DNA of 64,000 bases from Rhodospirillaceae bacterium (GTDB lineage: Bacteria > Pseudomonadota > Alphaproteobacteria > Rhodospirillales > UBA2165). The DNA lies in contig CANIGJ010000014.1 of assembly GCA_947467145.1 (NCBI GenBank), forward strand, positions 36,620 through 100,619. The letters are read 5' to 3'. Made by a program: the position numbers and the translations under genes. The notes under the pieces were generated by a model. That model made no database searches, had not been told where the DNA came from, and worked only from the letters and a program-made list of their open reading frames with translations. This document shows, piece by piece, positions 18,481-29,584 of this stretch (positions within the stretch are counted from its first letter, which is position 1; each line of letters opens with the position of its first letter).

Positions 18481-20427
18481 TTAATTCTGTCGTGTCGCGC
18501 CGCGTTCGTTCGTGCGCTCGTTGCCGATGATGGTCGCGGCACAGAATCCTTTACATTTTTTCTTGGCCAGCTTTTTCAGCTCGGCGAAATGCATCGACAG
18601 GCTGTCGACCATAGCGCTGCGCGAGCCCGCTTCGCCCGCCGGCATTTCAATGACGGCGGCCGAGACGCCCATCAACGGGAAGCGACGGAACTCGTCACTG
18701 CGGTCCTTGACCTCGATGAAACCCGCTTCGCGATGTTCCGGGCTGTAGAAGCTTTCGACATCCTGGCGGAAGGATTCGAGGAGGTTGAGGATCTGATCCT
18801 GAACATCGACAAGCGAGCGATTACGAATCCCTAAGAAGAAATCGTCACCACCGACATGGCCGAGGAAGGCGTCGCCGGTGCCGAAGCGTTTCTTCATCAG
18901 ATCGGTGAACAGCATGATCGCGCGATCGCCCTGGCGGAAGCCGTAGGTGTCGTTGAACGGTTTGAAATTGTCGAAGTCGAAATAGACCATCACCGCGGTC
19001 TCGTTTTCGGTCGCGATGGCCTCGTTGACGAAATCGATAATGGTCGCGTTGCCGGGCAGGCCGGAGAGCGGGTTCTGGTTCTGCGCGGTGAACAGGTTGC
19101 GCTCGTTGATGACGCGGATCATCGAGATCGCGGATAGGAAGCCGAGATATTTCGAGTTCTCAAGAATCACGATGCCGTCGGAATCCTGGCTCTGATGCAT
19201 GACCTCCAGGATTTTTTCGAGGCCCAGGCCGATATCGGCGACCGGGAAGTAACTGACGAAATCGGCGAGCTTCTTGCCGTAATATTTATTCTCCAGCAGC
19301 TCTTTGCCGAACGGCGAATAGATGTAGTAGCGAATGTTGGGTTCGCGCACGATACCGACGAACGATCCGGTCTTGCTGTCGACGACGGGCAGGTAGGAAT
19401 TCTGCGGCGAACGGCGGAACGCTTCGTAGATTTCCATGAAGGTCGAACCGAGCGGGATCGGCGGGATGATGTCGAGCTTTTCCTCGATGAACTGGCGGTC
19501 GCGCGCCGACTTGCTGCCGCTCGCCAGGCGCTTGTCGCCGACCGAAACCATTTCGATTTCTTCGTAACGTAAACGCACCTTGTCGAGATCGGTTTCCGGG
19601 CGCGCGACGAAATAGCCCTGCGCCAGATCGCAGCCGATATCCTTGGCGGCGAGATATTCGTCCTTGGTCTCCACACCTTCGGCGATGACCAGAACGCCCA
19701 GCGCATGCGCGAGGTTGACGATGGTCGAGACGAACAGCTTCTTCTTATGATCGCTGTGCAGGTTCGACATGAAGAAGCGGTCGATCTTCACGAAATCGGG
19801 ATGCTGTTCATAGAACAGCGAGAGCCCAGCGAAGCCCGCGCCGAAATCGTCGATGGCCAAGGAATAGCCCTGGTCCTGATAGCGCCGCAGCACACGGCCG
19901 GCATCGACATATTCGGCGAAGGAATGGCGCTCGGAGATTTCGAAGCAGATCGCGTTGATCGGCAGATTATGCTTTTCGATCAGGCGGCGCGTATTGCCAC
20001 GCTTGTAGTCGGGCGCGTTGATGATGCGATTGTCGAGATTGTAGAACAGCTTGTAGTGATGTTCGCCGGACGAGATCTTGGCGAATTTGGCGAGCGCGAT
20101 ATCGCGCAGCACGGTGTCGGCCGTATAGAGCATGCCGGATTCATGCAGCGCATCGAACAGGTCGTGGATGCCGGCGAAGCCCAGCTTGGCCTGGCCGCGC
20201 AGCAGCGCCTCGAATGCGAACACGGTGCCGGTATGGATGTTCACGATCGGCTGCAGGGCGAAATCGATATGCGCCGTTAATCCGTCGAGCAGCGCCAATT
20301 TCGCCTTTTCGGACCCCAGTCCACCGGCGAAGGTCATCGGTCGCGCGACCGAATCATAGTCCAGCATGGTCGGCGGAGCGCTCCGGTTGGCAGCCTGCAG
20401 CCGCGCGATATCGAAATGGTCGGTCAT
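18481..20427 (-). CDS. EAL-CBS-GGDEF cyclic-di-GMP signalling protein
   Basis: This is a predicted cytoplasmic c-di-GMP enzyme of 648 residues, with no membrane helices. The EAL domain comes first: EALLRG at 73-78, FEISERHSF, AIDDFGAGFAGLS, FVKIDRFFM and VIAEGVET are intact, so phosphodiesterase activity is likely. A CBS pair follows (about 310-440), which may bind an adenine nucleotide. The C-terminal GGDEF domain has GGDDF at 526-530 and PLSGLPGN; GGDDF can be active, and no RxxD inhibitory site is seen. The start at 20427 (MTDHFDIARL) is chosen over 20466. A perfect CtrA-type box lies about 100 bp upstream. It is convergent with the LysM/M23 gene, 11 nt apart. Confidence 0.9.
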   Translation of the reverse strand: MTDHFDIARLQAANRSAPPTMLDYDSVARPMTFAGGLGSEKAKLALLDGLTAHIDFALQPIVNIHTGTVFAFEALLRGQAKLGFAGIHDLFDALHESGMLYTADTVLRDIALAKFAKISSGEHHYKLFYNLDNRIINAPDYKRGNTRRLIEKHNLPINAICFEISERHSFAEYVDAGRVLRRYQDQGYSLAIDDFGAGFAGLSLFYEQHPDFVKIDRFFMSNLHSDHKKKLFVSTIVNLAHALGVLVIAEGVETKDEYLAAKDIGCDLAQGYFVARPETDLDKVRLRYEEIEMVSVGDKRLASGSKSARDRQFIEEKLDIIPPIPLGSTFMEIYEAFRRSPQNSYLPVVDSKTGSFVGIVREPNIRYYIYSPFGKELLENKYYGKKLADFVSYFPVADIGLGLEKILEVMHQSQDSDGIVILENSKYLGFLSAISMIRVINERNLFTAQNQNPLSGLPGNATIIDFVNEAIATENETAVMVYFDFDNFKPFNDTYGFRQGDRAIMLFTDLMKKRFGTGDAFLGHVGGDDFFLGIRNRSLVDVQDQILNLLESFRQDVESFYSPEHREAGFIEVKDRSDEFRRFPLMGVSAAVIEMPAGEAGSRSAMVDSLSMHFAELKKLAKKKCKGFCAATIIGNERTNERGATRQN

Positions 20428-20524
20428 TCTGATCGTTCCCCCTTGGCCGCATCGGCTCGCTTTCATCGAAAAAGACGAGAAAGCGTCCCCGGCTACAACT
20501 TGTCGCCTCAGCGGGTAAGTTCGA

Positions 20525-20539
20525 TTAACGAAATGTTAA
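20525..20539. promoter_or_regulatory. CtrA-type binding site TTAA-N7-TTAA
   Basis: TTAACGAAATGTTAA is an exact match to the alphaproteobacterial CtrA full-site consensus. It lies in the 176-bp gap between the divergent c-di-GMP gene (starting 20427) and the MFS gene (starting 20604), where it could control either or both. It was recognised by eye; chance occurrence in AT-poor DNA is low but not zero. Confidence 0.6.
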
Positions 20540-20603
20540 GGTTTGGCGTCACGGGGCGATTTCTGTAAGCCTGACAGGGTACTTAGGGGATTTATCCGTC
20601 GTC

Positions 20604-21791
20604 ATGGTTGTAACCCGGCTCCAGCACGCCACCATCGTTATCGTCGTCATCACGGTGGTCGGGCTGTTCGGTTTCCAGGCGGTGTCGCCGGCACTGCCGG
20701 GTATGCGCGACGCGCTCGATATCTCGACCCAGAATATCGGCTGGGTGATGACGGCCTATGCCATCCCGGCGTTCATTTTCGTGCCCCTGGCCGGGCTGTG
20801 GGCGGATCGCTACGGCAAGAAGATCGTCCTGATCGTATCCTTGCTGATCTACGGCATCGCGGGCGGCCTGATCGTGCATGCGCCCGATGCGATGACTGTG
20901 TTCATCCTGCGCTTCATCCAGGGCATTGGCGGCTCGGCCATCATCACGCTCAATTATGCGCTGCTCGGCGATCTGTTCACCGGGCCGACGCGCACGCGTC
21001 TCGCGGGTTGGCTGGGCGCGATCCAGAATGTCGGCTCGTCGGCGGTGCCGATCCTCGCCGGGGCGTTGGCCACCGTCGCCTGGTACTGGCCGTTCGCCAT
21101 GTTGTGGATCGCCGTGCCGTCCGCCATCCACGCGTTGTTCTATCTGGACGAAACCAACGAACAGAAGCCGACGGCGAAGGGTGGGGCGTTCCTCGGCCAT
21201 GCCTGGACGCATCTGGCCAGCCGCCCGGTGGTCGAAACCCTGATCATGACCGGCGGTTTCATCTTCGTCGGTTTCGGCGCGCTGATCACATATCTGCCGC
21301 TCTATATGAAGGATACCTTCAATGCGCCCGAAATCCTGATCGGCGTCGTGATGGGTGCCAGGGCAATTTCCGGTGTCTTCATGGCGGCCATGCTCGCCTG
21401 GGCCGAGGCGCGCTTTTCGCAGCGCTCGCTGGCCGCGGTGTCCTTCGTCGGCATGGCGGTCTCCAGCGGGATCGTGCCCTTCGCGCCGAATATCTGGGGG
21501 CTGCTGGCATCCTCGATCATCTATGGCGCGGCCTTCGGCATCGTGCGGCCGATGCTGCAGCTCAAATTGCTCGATCTGTCGCCGCCGGATTTGCGTACGA
21601 CCCTGTCCTCGGCGGGCACCTTCGCGCTCCGGGTGGGCCAGGCGATTTCACCGGTCGCGGCGGGGGCCTACCTTGCGTTCGGCACCTACGAGGGGATGTA
21701 TTTCCTGTTTGCGGTTATCGCCTTGGGATTCGCCGTCTATTCGTTTTGGGCGAAATGCCTGCAGCCGGGGATAAAAAGCGAGCCGAAATAG
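20604..21791 (+). CDS. Major facilitator superfamily transporter
   Basis: This is a 395-residue, 12-helix MFS permease, probably a drug or small-molecule exporter. It shows the loop 2-3 motif [15 protein letters not shown] (residues 54-70), helix 4 [19 protein letters not shown], and a second half starting near residue 210 with a long central loop. The start ATG follows CGTC at 20604. A 134-residue-per-half layout and no fused domain argue for a simple transporter. It is divergent from the c-di-GMP gene. Confidence 0.88.
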   Translation: MVVTRLQHATIVIVVITVVGLFGFQAVSPALPGMRDALDISTQNIGWVMTAYAIPAFIFVPLAGLWADRYGKKIVLIVSLLIYGIAGGLIVHAPDAMTVFILRFIQGIGGSAIITLNYALLGDLFTGPTRTRLAGWLGAIQNVGSSAVPILAGALATVAWYWPFAMLWIAVPSAIHALFYLDETNEQKPTAKGGAFLGHAWTHLASRPVVETLIMTGGFIFVGFGALITYLPLYMKDTFNAPEILIGVVMGARAISGVFMAAMLAWAEARFSQRSLAAVSFVGMAVSSGIVPFAPNIWGLLASSIIYGAAFGIVRPMLQLKLLDLSPPDLRTTLSSAGTFALRVGQAISPVAAGAYLAFGTYEGMYFLFAVIALGFAVYSFWAKCLQPGIKSEPK

Positions 21792-21800
21792 TAGTCGCAG

Positions 21801-21920
21801 CCCGCACGGGGATTGGCGGGGTCGGCCGTGCGGGCGTCTCGTCGCACAATTTCGTGCGGCATCCGTGCGATTCTTCGGCGTGAAGACGGCCGCGCGCCAG
21901 CCAAACCATCCCGCGCGGCC
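21801..21920. repeat. Three successive inverted repeats between MFS gene and uvrA
   Basis: The gap holds CCCGCACGG/CCGTGCGGG (21801-21834, 9-bp arms), CGCAC/GTGCG (21843-21858, 5-bp arms) and GGCCGCGCG/CGCGCGGCC (21888-21920, 9-bp arms). None is followed by a clear T tract. They may act as an end signal for the MFS transcript or as leader structure before uvrA. No GAAC-N7-GAAC or GTTC-N7-GTTC SOS box is seen here. Confidence 0.6.
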
Positions 21921-21969
21921 TGCACTCGGGGGACTCGCTTTTTGCGGTGCAACGAGCCATATATGGACG

Positions 21970-24822
<2,853 letters not shown>

Positions 24823-25025
24823 TTCGGGCGATTTCCTCAAAATTTTCATAAAATTTGAAGTAATTTACGCACACTATTTTGCGTAGGTCCAAATTTTGTC
24901 TCTCGCCTTACGTGCCGAACCCCATTAATTAATTCACCATAATTTAAAGCGATCATCACAAAAATAGATCGCGACACTGAGGGTGACTACGCCACGTACC
25001 GTAACCAACAGGCGGGTCATAGACG

Positions 25026-25268
25026 ATGTTGTTTCGTCGCAATTGGGAAACGAATACCTGGCACTGGCGTGCGCAATGCGGCCAGTGGCCACAGCAAAGT
25101 GCCGATGAGCGGGCCGGTCTGCCGCGTGGCGGCCAGCTGTGCAAGGAATGCGAGGCGCTCGATCTGCGCTCGGCCCTGCAACGCCTGACGGCGGAGGAAG
25201 AGGCCGAGTTGCAACGCTATCGCAACGTCGCGCAAAAGCAGCGCCAGCGCCAAGGCAGCCGCCGATAA
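25026..25268 (+). CDS. Small hypothetical protein with a partial Cys motif
   Basis: This is an 80-residue soluble, charged protein. A Cys near residue 18 and a C-K-E-C near 39-42 give an incomplete zinc-ribbon-like pattern, and the C terminus is helical and rich in Gln and Arg (EEEAELQRYRNVAQKQRQRQ). No signal peptide is seen. The ribosome site is weak (GCGGGTCATAGACG). Its stop abuts the stop of the convergent GNAT gene. Reading-frame composition looks coding, but I do not recognise a family, and an overlapping minus ORF of similar size exists. Confidence 0.5.
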   Translation: MLFRRNWETNTWHWRAQCGQWPQQSADERAGLPRGGQLCKECEALDLRSALQRLTAEEEAELQRYRNVAQKQRQRQGSRR

Positions 25269-25269
25269 G

Positions 25270-25752
25270 CTAAAGCCGCCGGTACATCACGAAAGCGTCG
25301 ACATCGCCGAGATGCGGGTGTGCGAACGCTCCCGCCAATTTTCCCACGATTTCCATCCCGCAACTCTGCCAGAGATGCACCGCCGCCGCGTTGGTGCTGA
25401 TGACGAGATTGAATTGCATGGCGCGATAACCGCGCGCTTTCGCCTGCGCGAAGGAATCCATGCACATGGCGCGCGCTACGCCGCGTCCCCAGGCCCAGGG
25501 CCCGGTCATGTAGCCGCAATTGGCGACATGTGATCCGCCCGCCGTCGAATTCGCTTTCAGGTAATAGCTGCCGAGCACTTCGCCATCCGCCTCGGCGACG
25601 AACACGGTATGCGCGGGCGCGAACCAATAGGCGAAGGCATCCTCGCGGCTCATATCGCGCGGGCAGGGATAGGTTTCGCCGGCGCGGATGGTCGGCTCCA
25701 GGATGCGCCAGATAGCAGCGCGGTCGGTATCTTCCGCTCGTCGAATATTCAT
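25270..25752 (-). CDS. GNAT family N-acetyltransferase
   Basis: This acetyl-CoA-dependent acyltransferase has 160 residues. The N terminus MNIRRAEDTDRAAIWRIL and the central V-F-V-A-E-A-D-G-E-V-L-G-S-Y strand pair fit the Acetyltransf fold; the acetyl-CoA loop is a divergent version near residues 90-100 (WAWGRGVARAM), followed by NAAAVHLWQSCGME, the typical N-x-x-A-x-x-L-Y/W-x-x-x-G-F/M signature. The substrate is not predictable. Confidence 0.88.
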   Translation of the reverse strand: MNIRRAEDTDRAAIWRILEPTIRAGETYPCPRDMSREDAFAYWFAPAHTVFVAEADGEVLGSYYLKANSTAGGSHVANCGYMTGPWAWGRGVARAMCMDSFAQAKARGYRAMQFNLVISTNAAAVHLWQSCGMEIVGKLAGAFAHPHLGDVDAFVMYRRL

Positions 25753-25819
25753 GGGTGATCTTTACCCGGTCCCGTCCTGAAAGGGTATAGTGCGGCTCGT
25801 CTTTTCGGGGGAATTCATC

Positions 25820-27427
25820 ATGCAGTCTGGCTATCGCGCGGCGCGCACACCGTTGTTCCGCTCCGTCGTGCGCGCGTTGCGCATTGCGTCGCACTCGGTT
25901 GCAACCGGCCGCCCACCGGCCGAGATCGTGGGCGAAGCCTTGTCACGTCGCACGATGCTGAAAGGCGCCGGTGCGGGCGCGTTTATGCTTGCAGGTTCCC
26001 CGTTGCTGGCAGCGTGCGCACAGGTCGCCAAAGGCTCGGGCGCCCCGCGCATCGCCATCGTCGGCGCGGGTGTCGCCGGATTGAATGCCGCCTACACGCT
26101 GCAAAAGGCCGGGCTGCAGGCTGAGCTGTTCGACGCCAACCGGCGCAGCGGCGGGCGCATGTTCACCGGGCGTGACGTGCTGGGTCCGGGCCTGACGGTC
26201 GAGCTGGGCGGCGAATTCATCGACACCACACATCTGGACATCCTGGCGCTCGCCAAGGAATTCAATCTGGAGCTGATCGATACGCGCACGCCGGCGGAAA
26301 GCCATTTGATCGGCGAGGCCTATTTCTTCGAGGGCCGCCATTATAGCCCGGACGAAGTGATCGCGGCGTTCCTGCCGCTGGTCCCGCGCCTGAAGGCGGA
26401 CGCGGATTCCATCGGCGACGTCGTCAATTTCCAAAACGACGGCGGCGCGAAGGCGCTGGATAACATGACGATGGCGCAATATTTCGACCGCATCGGGGCG
26501 AGCGGTTGGTTCCGCAAACTCTTAGAGGTCGCCTACGTCACCGAGTTCGGCCTGGATGCGAGCGAACAGTCGGCGCTCAACTTCCTGGATATGATCCCGA
26601 CGGAAGCGCCCGACGATGGGCCGCTTGAACTGCTGGGCGATAGCGACGAGCGTTACAAAATTCTGGGCGGCAACCAGAAGATCGTCGACGAGCTGGCGCG
26701 TCGCCTGGACGGCCAGATCCGCCTGGAACATCGCCTAACGCGCATCGCGGGCGGCAACGCCGGTTACGATCTGAGTTTCGATGTGGCGGGCGGCAAGCCG
26801 CTGCAGGTCCGTGCCGATATCGTCATCATCGCCATTCCGTTCACCCTGCTGCGCGAGGTCGACATTCAGGTCGCCCTGCCGGGGGTGAAGACGAAAGCGA
26901 TCCGCGAACTGGGTTACGGCATGTGCGCCAAGGTGATGGCGGGCTTCACTGCGCGGCCGTGGCGCGAGCAGGGCTTCGCCGGCAATATCTTCTCCGACGA
27001 GCCGTTCCAGCTCGCCTGGGAAAACAGCCGCCTGCAACCGGCCGCCGGGCCGCAGGCGGGGGTTACCTTCTATTCGGGTGGAGCGGCGACGATGCGGGCC
27101 ATATCCGGCACGCCGGAAGAGCAGGCCCAGCGCTTCATGGCCGCGTTCGAAAAGGCCTATCCGGGCAGCTGGAAGCAGTTCAACGGCAAGACGGCGCGGA
27201 TGGATTGGCCGAACTACGCCTGGACCAGGGCGGCCTATGCCTGTTACCGCCCGGGCCAGTGGACGACGATTTCCGGCGCGGAATTCATGCCGGTGGGCAA
27301 TCTCCACTTCGCGGGCGAGCATACTAGCCCGGATTTTCTCGGCTTCATGAACGGCGGGGCGGAAACCGGGCGTCGGGCGGCCGAGGCGATCCTGGCGGGC
27401 GTCGGGGCGTTCCGGAAAGTGGCATAA
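25820..27427 (+). CDS. Tat-exported FAD-dependent amine oxidase family lipoprotein
   Basis: This is an FAD enzyme of the monoamine oxidase type that should act in the periplasm. I choose the ATG at 25820, which has a strong GGGGGAA site and gives 535 residues. A twin-arginine motif SRRTMLK at about 42-48 is followed by a hydrophobic stretch and LLAAC (Cys66), so it may also be lipidated. The dinucleotide motif IVGAGVAGLNAA begins at about 80, and the C-terminal FAD segment NLHFAGEHTSPDFLGFMNGG lies near 490-510. The unusually long n-region (41 residues) is notable. The substrate is unknown. Confidence 0.85.
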   Translation: MQSGYRAARTPLFRSVVRALRIASHSVATGRPPAEIVGEALSRRTMLKGAGAGAFMLAGSPLLAACAQVAKGSGAPRIAIVGAGVAGLNAAYTLQKAGLQAELFDANRRSGGRMFTGRDVLGPGLTVELGGEFIDTTHLDILALAKEFNLELIDTRTPAESHLIGEAYFFEGRHYSPDEVIAAFLPLVPRLKADADSIGDVVNFQNDGGAKALDNMTMAQYFDRIGASGWFRKLLEVAYVTEFGLDASEQSALNFLDMIPTEAPDDGPLELLGDSDERYKILGGNQKIVDELARRLDGQIRLEHRLTRIAGGNAGYDLSFDVAGGKPLQVRADIVIIAIPFTLLREVDIQVALPGVKTKAIRELGYGMCAKVMAGFTARPWREQGFAGNIFSDEPFQLAWENSRLQPAAGPQAGVTFYSGGAATMRAISGTPEEQAQRFMAAFEKAYPGSWKQFNGKTARMDWPNYAWTRAAYACYRPGQWTTISGAEFMPVGNLHFAGEHTSPDFLGFMNGGAETGRRAAEAILAGVGAFRKVA

Positions 27428-27536
27428 ATCCCCCCAGAAAAATGGCGGAAATCCGTGGCTTCCCACCCATAAATTGCCTTTTCACCTCTCCGGACTATGT
27501 GTAGGTTACCGCGCCTTGTAACCAGAGAGTCATGAG

Positions 27537-28511
27537 ATGACGCCGCTTAAGCTTATGGTCGTCGAGATCGCTCAGCTCACGCCGAGCATCAAGAAATTCG
27601 TCTTCGCCGCGGCGAACGATGACGCGCTGCCGGGTTGGGAAGCGGGCGCGCATCTGGTGTTCGAATTGCCGAACGGCCTGCACAACGCCTATTCGCTGGC
27701 GAACGATCCGGCCGAGCGCGGCCGCTACGTTACCGCGATCTTGCGCGAAGCGGGCGGCAAGGGCGGCTCGATCTACATGCACGACGACATCAAGGTCGGC
27801 GACGTGCTCAAGGTCACTGGCCCGCAGAACAATTTCCCGATCGAAGCGGCAGCGAAAAAGCATCTGCTGATCGCGGGCGGCATCGGCATCACGCCGCTGC
27901 TGGCGATGGGCTATCGCCTGCGCGAAATGAAGGCCGATTATCATCTGCATTATTGCAGCAAGACGGCAGCGGAAACCGCTTTCATCGATGAAGTGAAAGC
28001 GGTGTTCGGCGCGCACGTCACTTTCCATCACGATGGTGGTGATCCGTCCAAGGGCATCAATCTCAAGGAAGTCCTCAAATCACCTGACGCTGGGCAGAAC
28101 CTTTACTTCTGCGGCCCGGTCGGCCTGCTCAACGCCGTGCGCGACGCATCCAGCCATTGGCCGGAAGGCACCGTGCATTTCGAACTGTTCGGCTCGACCC
28201 GTTCGGCCGCCGAGATCGCGGCGCTGGCGCACGAAGCCGGCGACGACACGTTCGAAGTCGAATGCGTGAAATCCGGCATCACCGTCAGCGTGCCGCCGAA
28301 CAAGTCGATCATGCAGGTCCTGTGGGAGCACAATATCGAAGTGCTCTACGCCTGCGAGGAAGGCTGGTGTGGCAACTGCAAGGTCGGCCTGATCAGCGGC
28401 AAGGTCGATCACCGCGACGAATATCTGTCGGAGAAGGAACGCGAAAGCGCGATCCAGGTCTGCATTTCGCGCGCGGCGCCCGGCGAAAAGAAGATCGTCC
28501 TCGATATCTGA
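27537..28511 (+). CDS. PDR/VanB family oxidoreductase (FMN, NAD and 2Fe-2S)
   Basis: This is a phthalate-dioxygenase-reductase-type electron transfer protein of 324 residues that passes electrons from NAD(P)H through flavin to a 2Fe-2S centre. Domains in order are: flavin-binding barrel (about 1-100, with AYSLANDP), nucleotide-binding domain (about 105-225, with LIAGGIGITPLL and YFCGPVGLL), and a C-terminal plant-type ferredoxin domain with Cys residues in ACEEGWCGNCKVG and a fourth in QVCIS. No oxygenase gene is adjacent, so its partner is unknown. DUF488 follows after 11 nt. Confidence 0.9.
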   Translation: MTPLKLMVVEIAQLTPSIKKFVFAAANDDALPGWEAGAHLVFELPNGLHNAYSLANDPAERGRYVTAILREAGGKGGSIYMHDDIKVGDVLKVTGPQNNFPIEAAAKKHLLIAGGIGITPLLAMGYRLREMKADYHLHYCSKTAAETAFIDEVKAVFGAHVTFHHDGGDPSKGINLKEVLKSPDAGQNLYFCGPVGLLNAVRDASSHWPEGTVHFELFGSTRSAAEIAALAHEAGDDTFEVECVKSGITVSVPPNKSIMQVLWEHNIEVLYACEEGWCGNCKVGLISGKVDHRDEYLSEKERESAIQVCISRAAPGEKKIVLDI

Positions 28512-28522
28512 TGATGGTCTAG

Positions 28523-28987
28523 ATGATCATCTGGACGATCGGCTACGAAAAGCAGCGGATCGACCGGTTCATCGCGACCTTACAGGCAGCGGGTATCCGC
28601 CGCGTCGTTGACGTGCGCGATGTCGCGTGGTCGCACAATCCGTCCTATGCGAAGAAAAAGCTGGAAGCGAGCCTGAACAAGGCCGCCATCGCCTACACGC
28701 ATCTGCAGGCGCTGGGGAACCCCAAGGCCGGGCGCGAAGCCTTCAAGGCTGGTGAGACGGACGAATTCCACGATGTCTTCGGCGCGCGTCTGGTCGGCGA
28801 TGAGGCGCAGGCCGCGCTGGTGCAGCTCAAGCAGTTCGCCGAGTTCGAGAAGACCTGCATGATGTGCTTAGAGAGCGAGCCCGAACGCTGCCACCGCCAG
28901 TTAATCTGCGAGGCATTGCAGCGCGACGGCGTGGAGATCCGCCACCTGATCGAGCCGGACCTGTTCCGGCGCGCCGGCACGCGATAG
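28523..28987 (+). CDS. DUF488 domain-containing protein
   Basis: This 154-residue protein belongs to the DUF488 family of unknown biochemical role. Family landmarks are IWTIGYEKQRIDRFI at the start, VVDVRDVAWSHNPSY near residue 31, and CLESEPERCHRQLI near 115-129. It follows the PDR reductase gene closely. Its 3' end overlaps the convergent bioD gene by 87 bp. Confidence 0.85.
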   Translation: MIIWTIGYEKQRIDRFIATLQAAGIRRVVDVRDVAWSHNPSYAKKKLEASLNKAAIAYTHLQALGNPKAGREAFKAGETDEFHDVFGARLVGDEAQAALVQLKQFAEFEKTCMMCLESEPERCHRQLICEALQRDGVEIRHLIEPDLFRRAGTR

Positions 28988-29584
28988 CGCCAGGACTGCG
29001 ACACCCGTTACGAACGGCTTCAAGGCATCGACGGTTTCGGCAAGGCCGATGCTGGCCTCGGATTCGCTCACCACGATGCCGGCCACCTGCACGCCGCGTG
29101 CGCGCAGCGCGGCCAGCGCGGTCAATGTGTGGCTGATGGCGCCGAGATACGTGCCGCCGACCAGCAGGACCGGGCAGGTCAAGCCGACGATCCAATCCAG
29201 CACGGTCTTATCGTCGCTCAATGGCGACATCACGCCGCCGACGCCTTCGATCATCACGGGGCCGCTATGCGCCTTGCACCACGAAACGATGGCGTTGAAA
29301 TCGACGGTGCGATCTTCGATACGCGCCGCCATGTTGGGCGCGAGCGGTGCTGCGAAGCGCCAAGGCGAGATGGCGGCGATGGAATGTTCATCGACCGCAT
29401 CGTCCATGGCCGTCAGCAGCAACGCCGTGTCACTGGTATCCATCGTTGTCGGATCGTAGCCGCTGATCACCGGCTTGAGCGCGTGCACGTCGTGCCCCTT
29501 CGCCCGCAGCGTGCGTGTCAGCAACGCGGTCACATAGGTCTTGCCGATGTCCGTTCCCGATCCGGCGATGAACAACAGGCTCAT
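28901..29584 (-). CDS. bioD: Dethiobiotin synthetase
   Basis: This ATP-dependent ring-closing enzyme converts 7,8-diaminononanoate plus CO2 to dethiobiotin. The 227 residues have the P-loop-like start FIAGSGTDIGKTYVTALL, ALKPVISGYD, a long middle with APNMAARIE, and VMIEGVGGVMSPL near residue 110, followed by LVGGTYLGAISHTLTAL. The start overlaps the bioF stop by 4 nt, so bioF-bioD are co-translated. The tail runs 87 bp into the opposite-strand DUF488 gene. Confidence 0.94.
   Translation of the reverse strand: MSLLFIAGSGTDIGKTYVTALLTRTLRAKGHDVHALKPVISGYDPTTMDTSDTALLLTAMDDAVDEHSIAAISPWRFAAPLAPNMAARIEDRTVDFNAIVSWCKAHSGPVMIEGVGGVMSPLSDDKTVLDWIVGLTCPVLLVGGTYLGAISHTLTALAALRARGVQVAGIVVSESEASIGLAETVDALKPFVTGVAVLALSRAGAPEQVRLDQVADLHAVALQCLAD

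Noticed and set aside
20543..21883. 446-codon plus-strand ORF overlapping the MFS transporter
   Set aside because: It is in another frame from the transporter, and the translation is Arg/His/Gly-rich and without membrane pattern; the 395-residue frame is the real one.
21792..21969. Possible SOS/LexA box upstream of uvrA
   Set aside because: I looked for GAAC-N7-GAAC and GTTC-N7-GTTC patterns and found none; uvrA induction through LexA cannot be claimed from this sequence.
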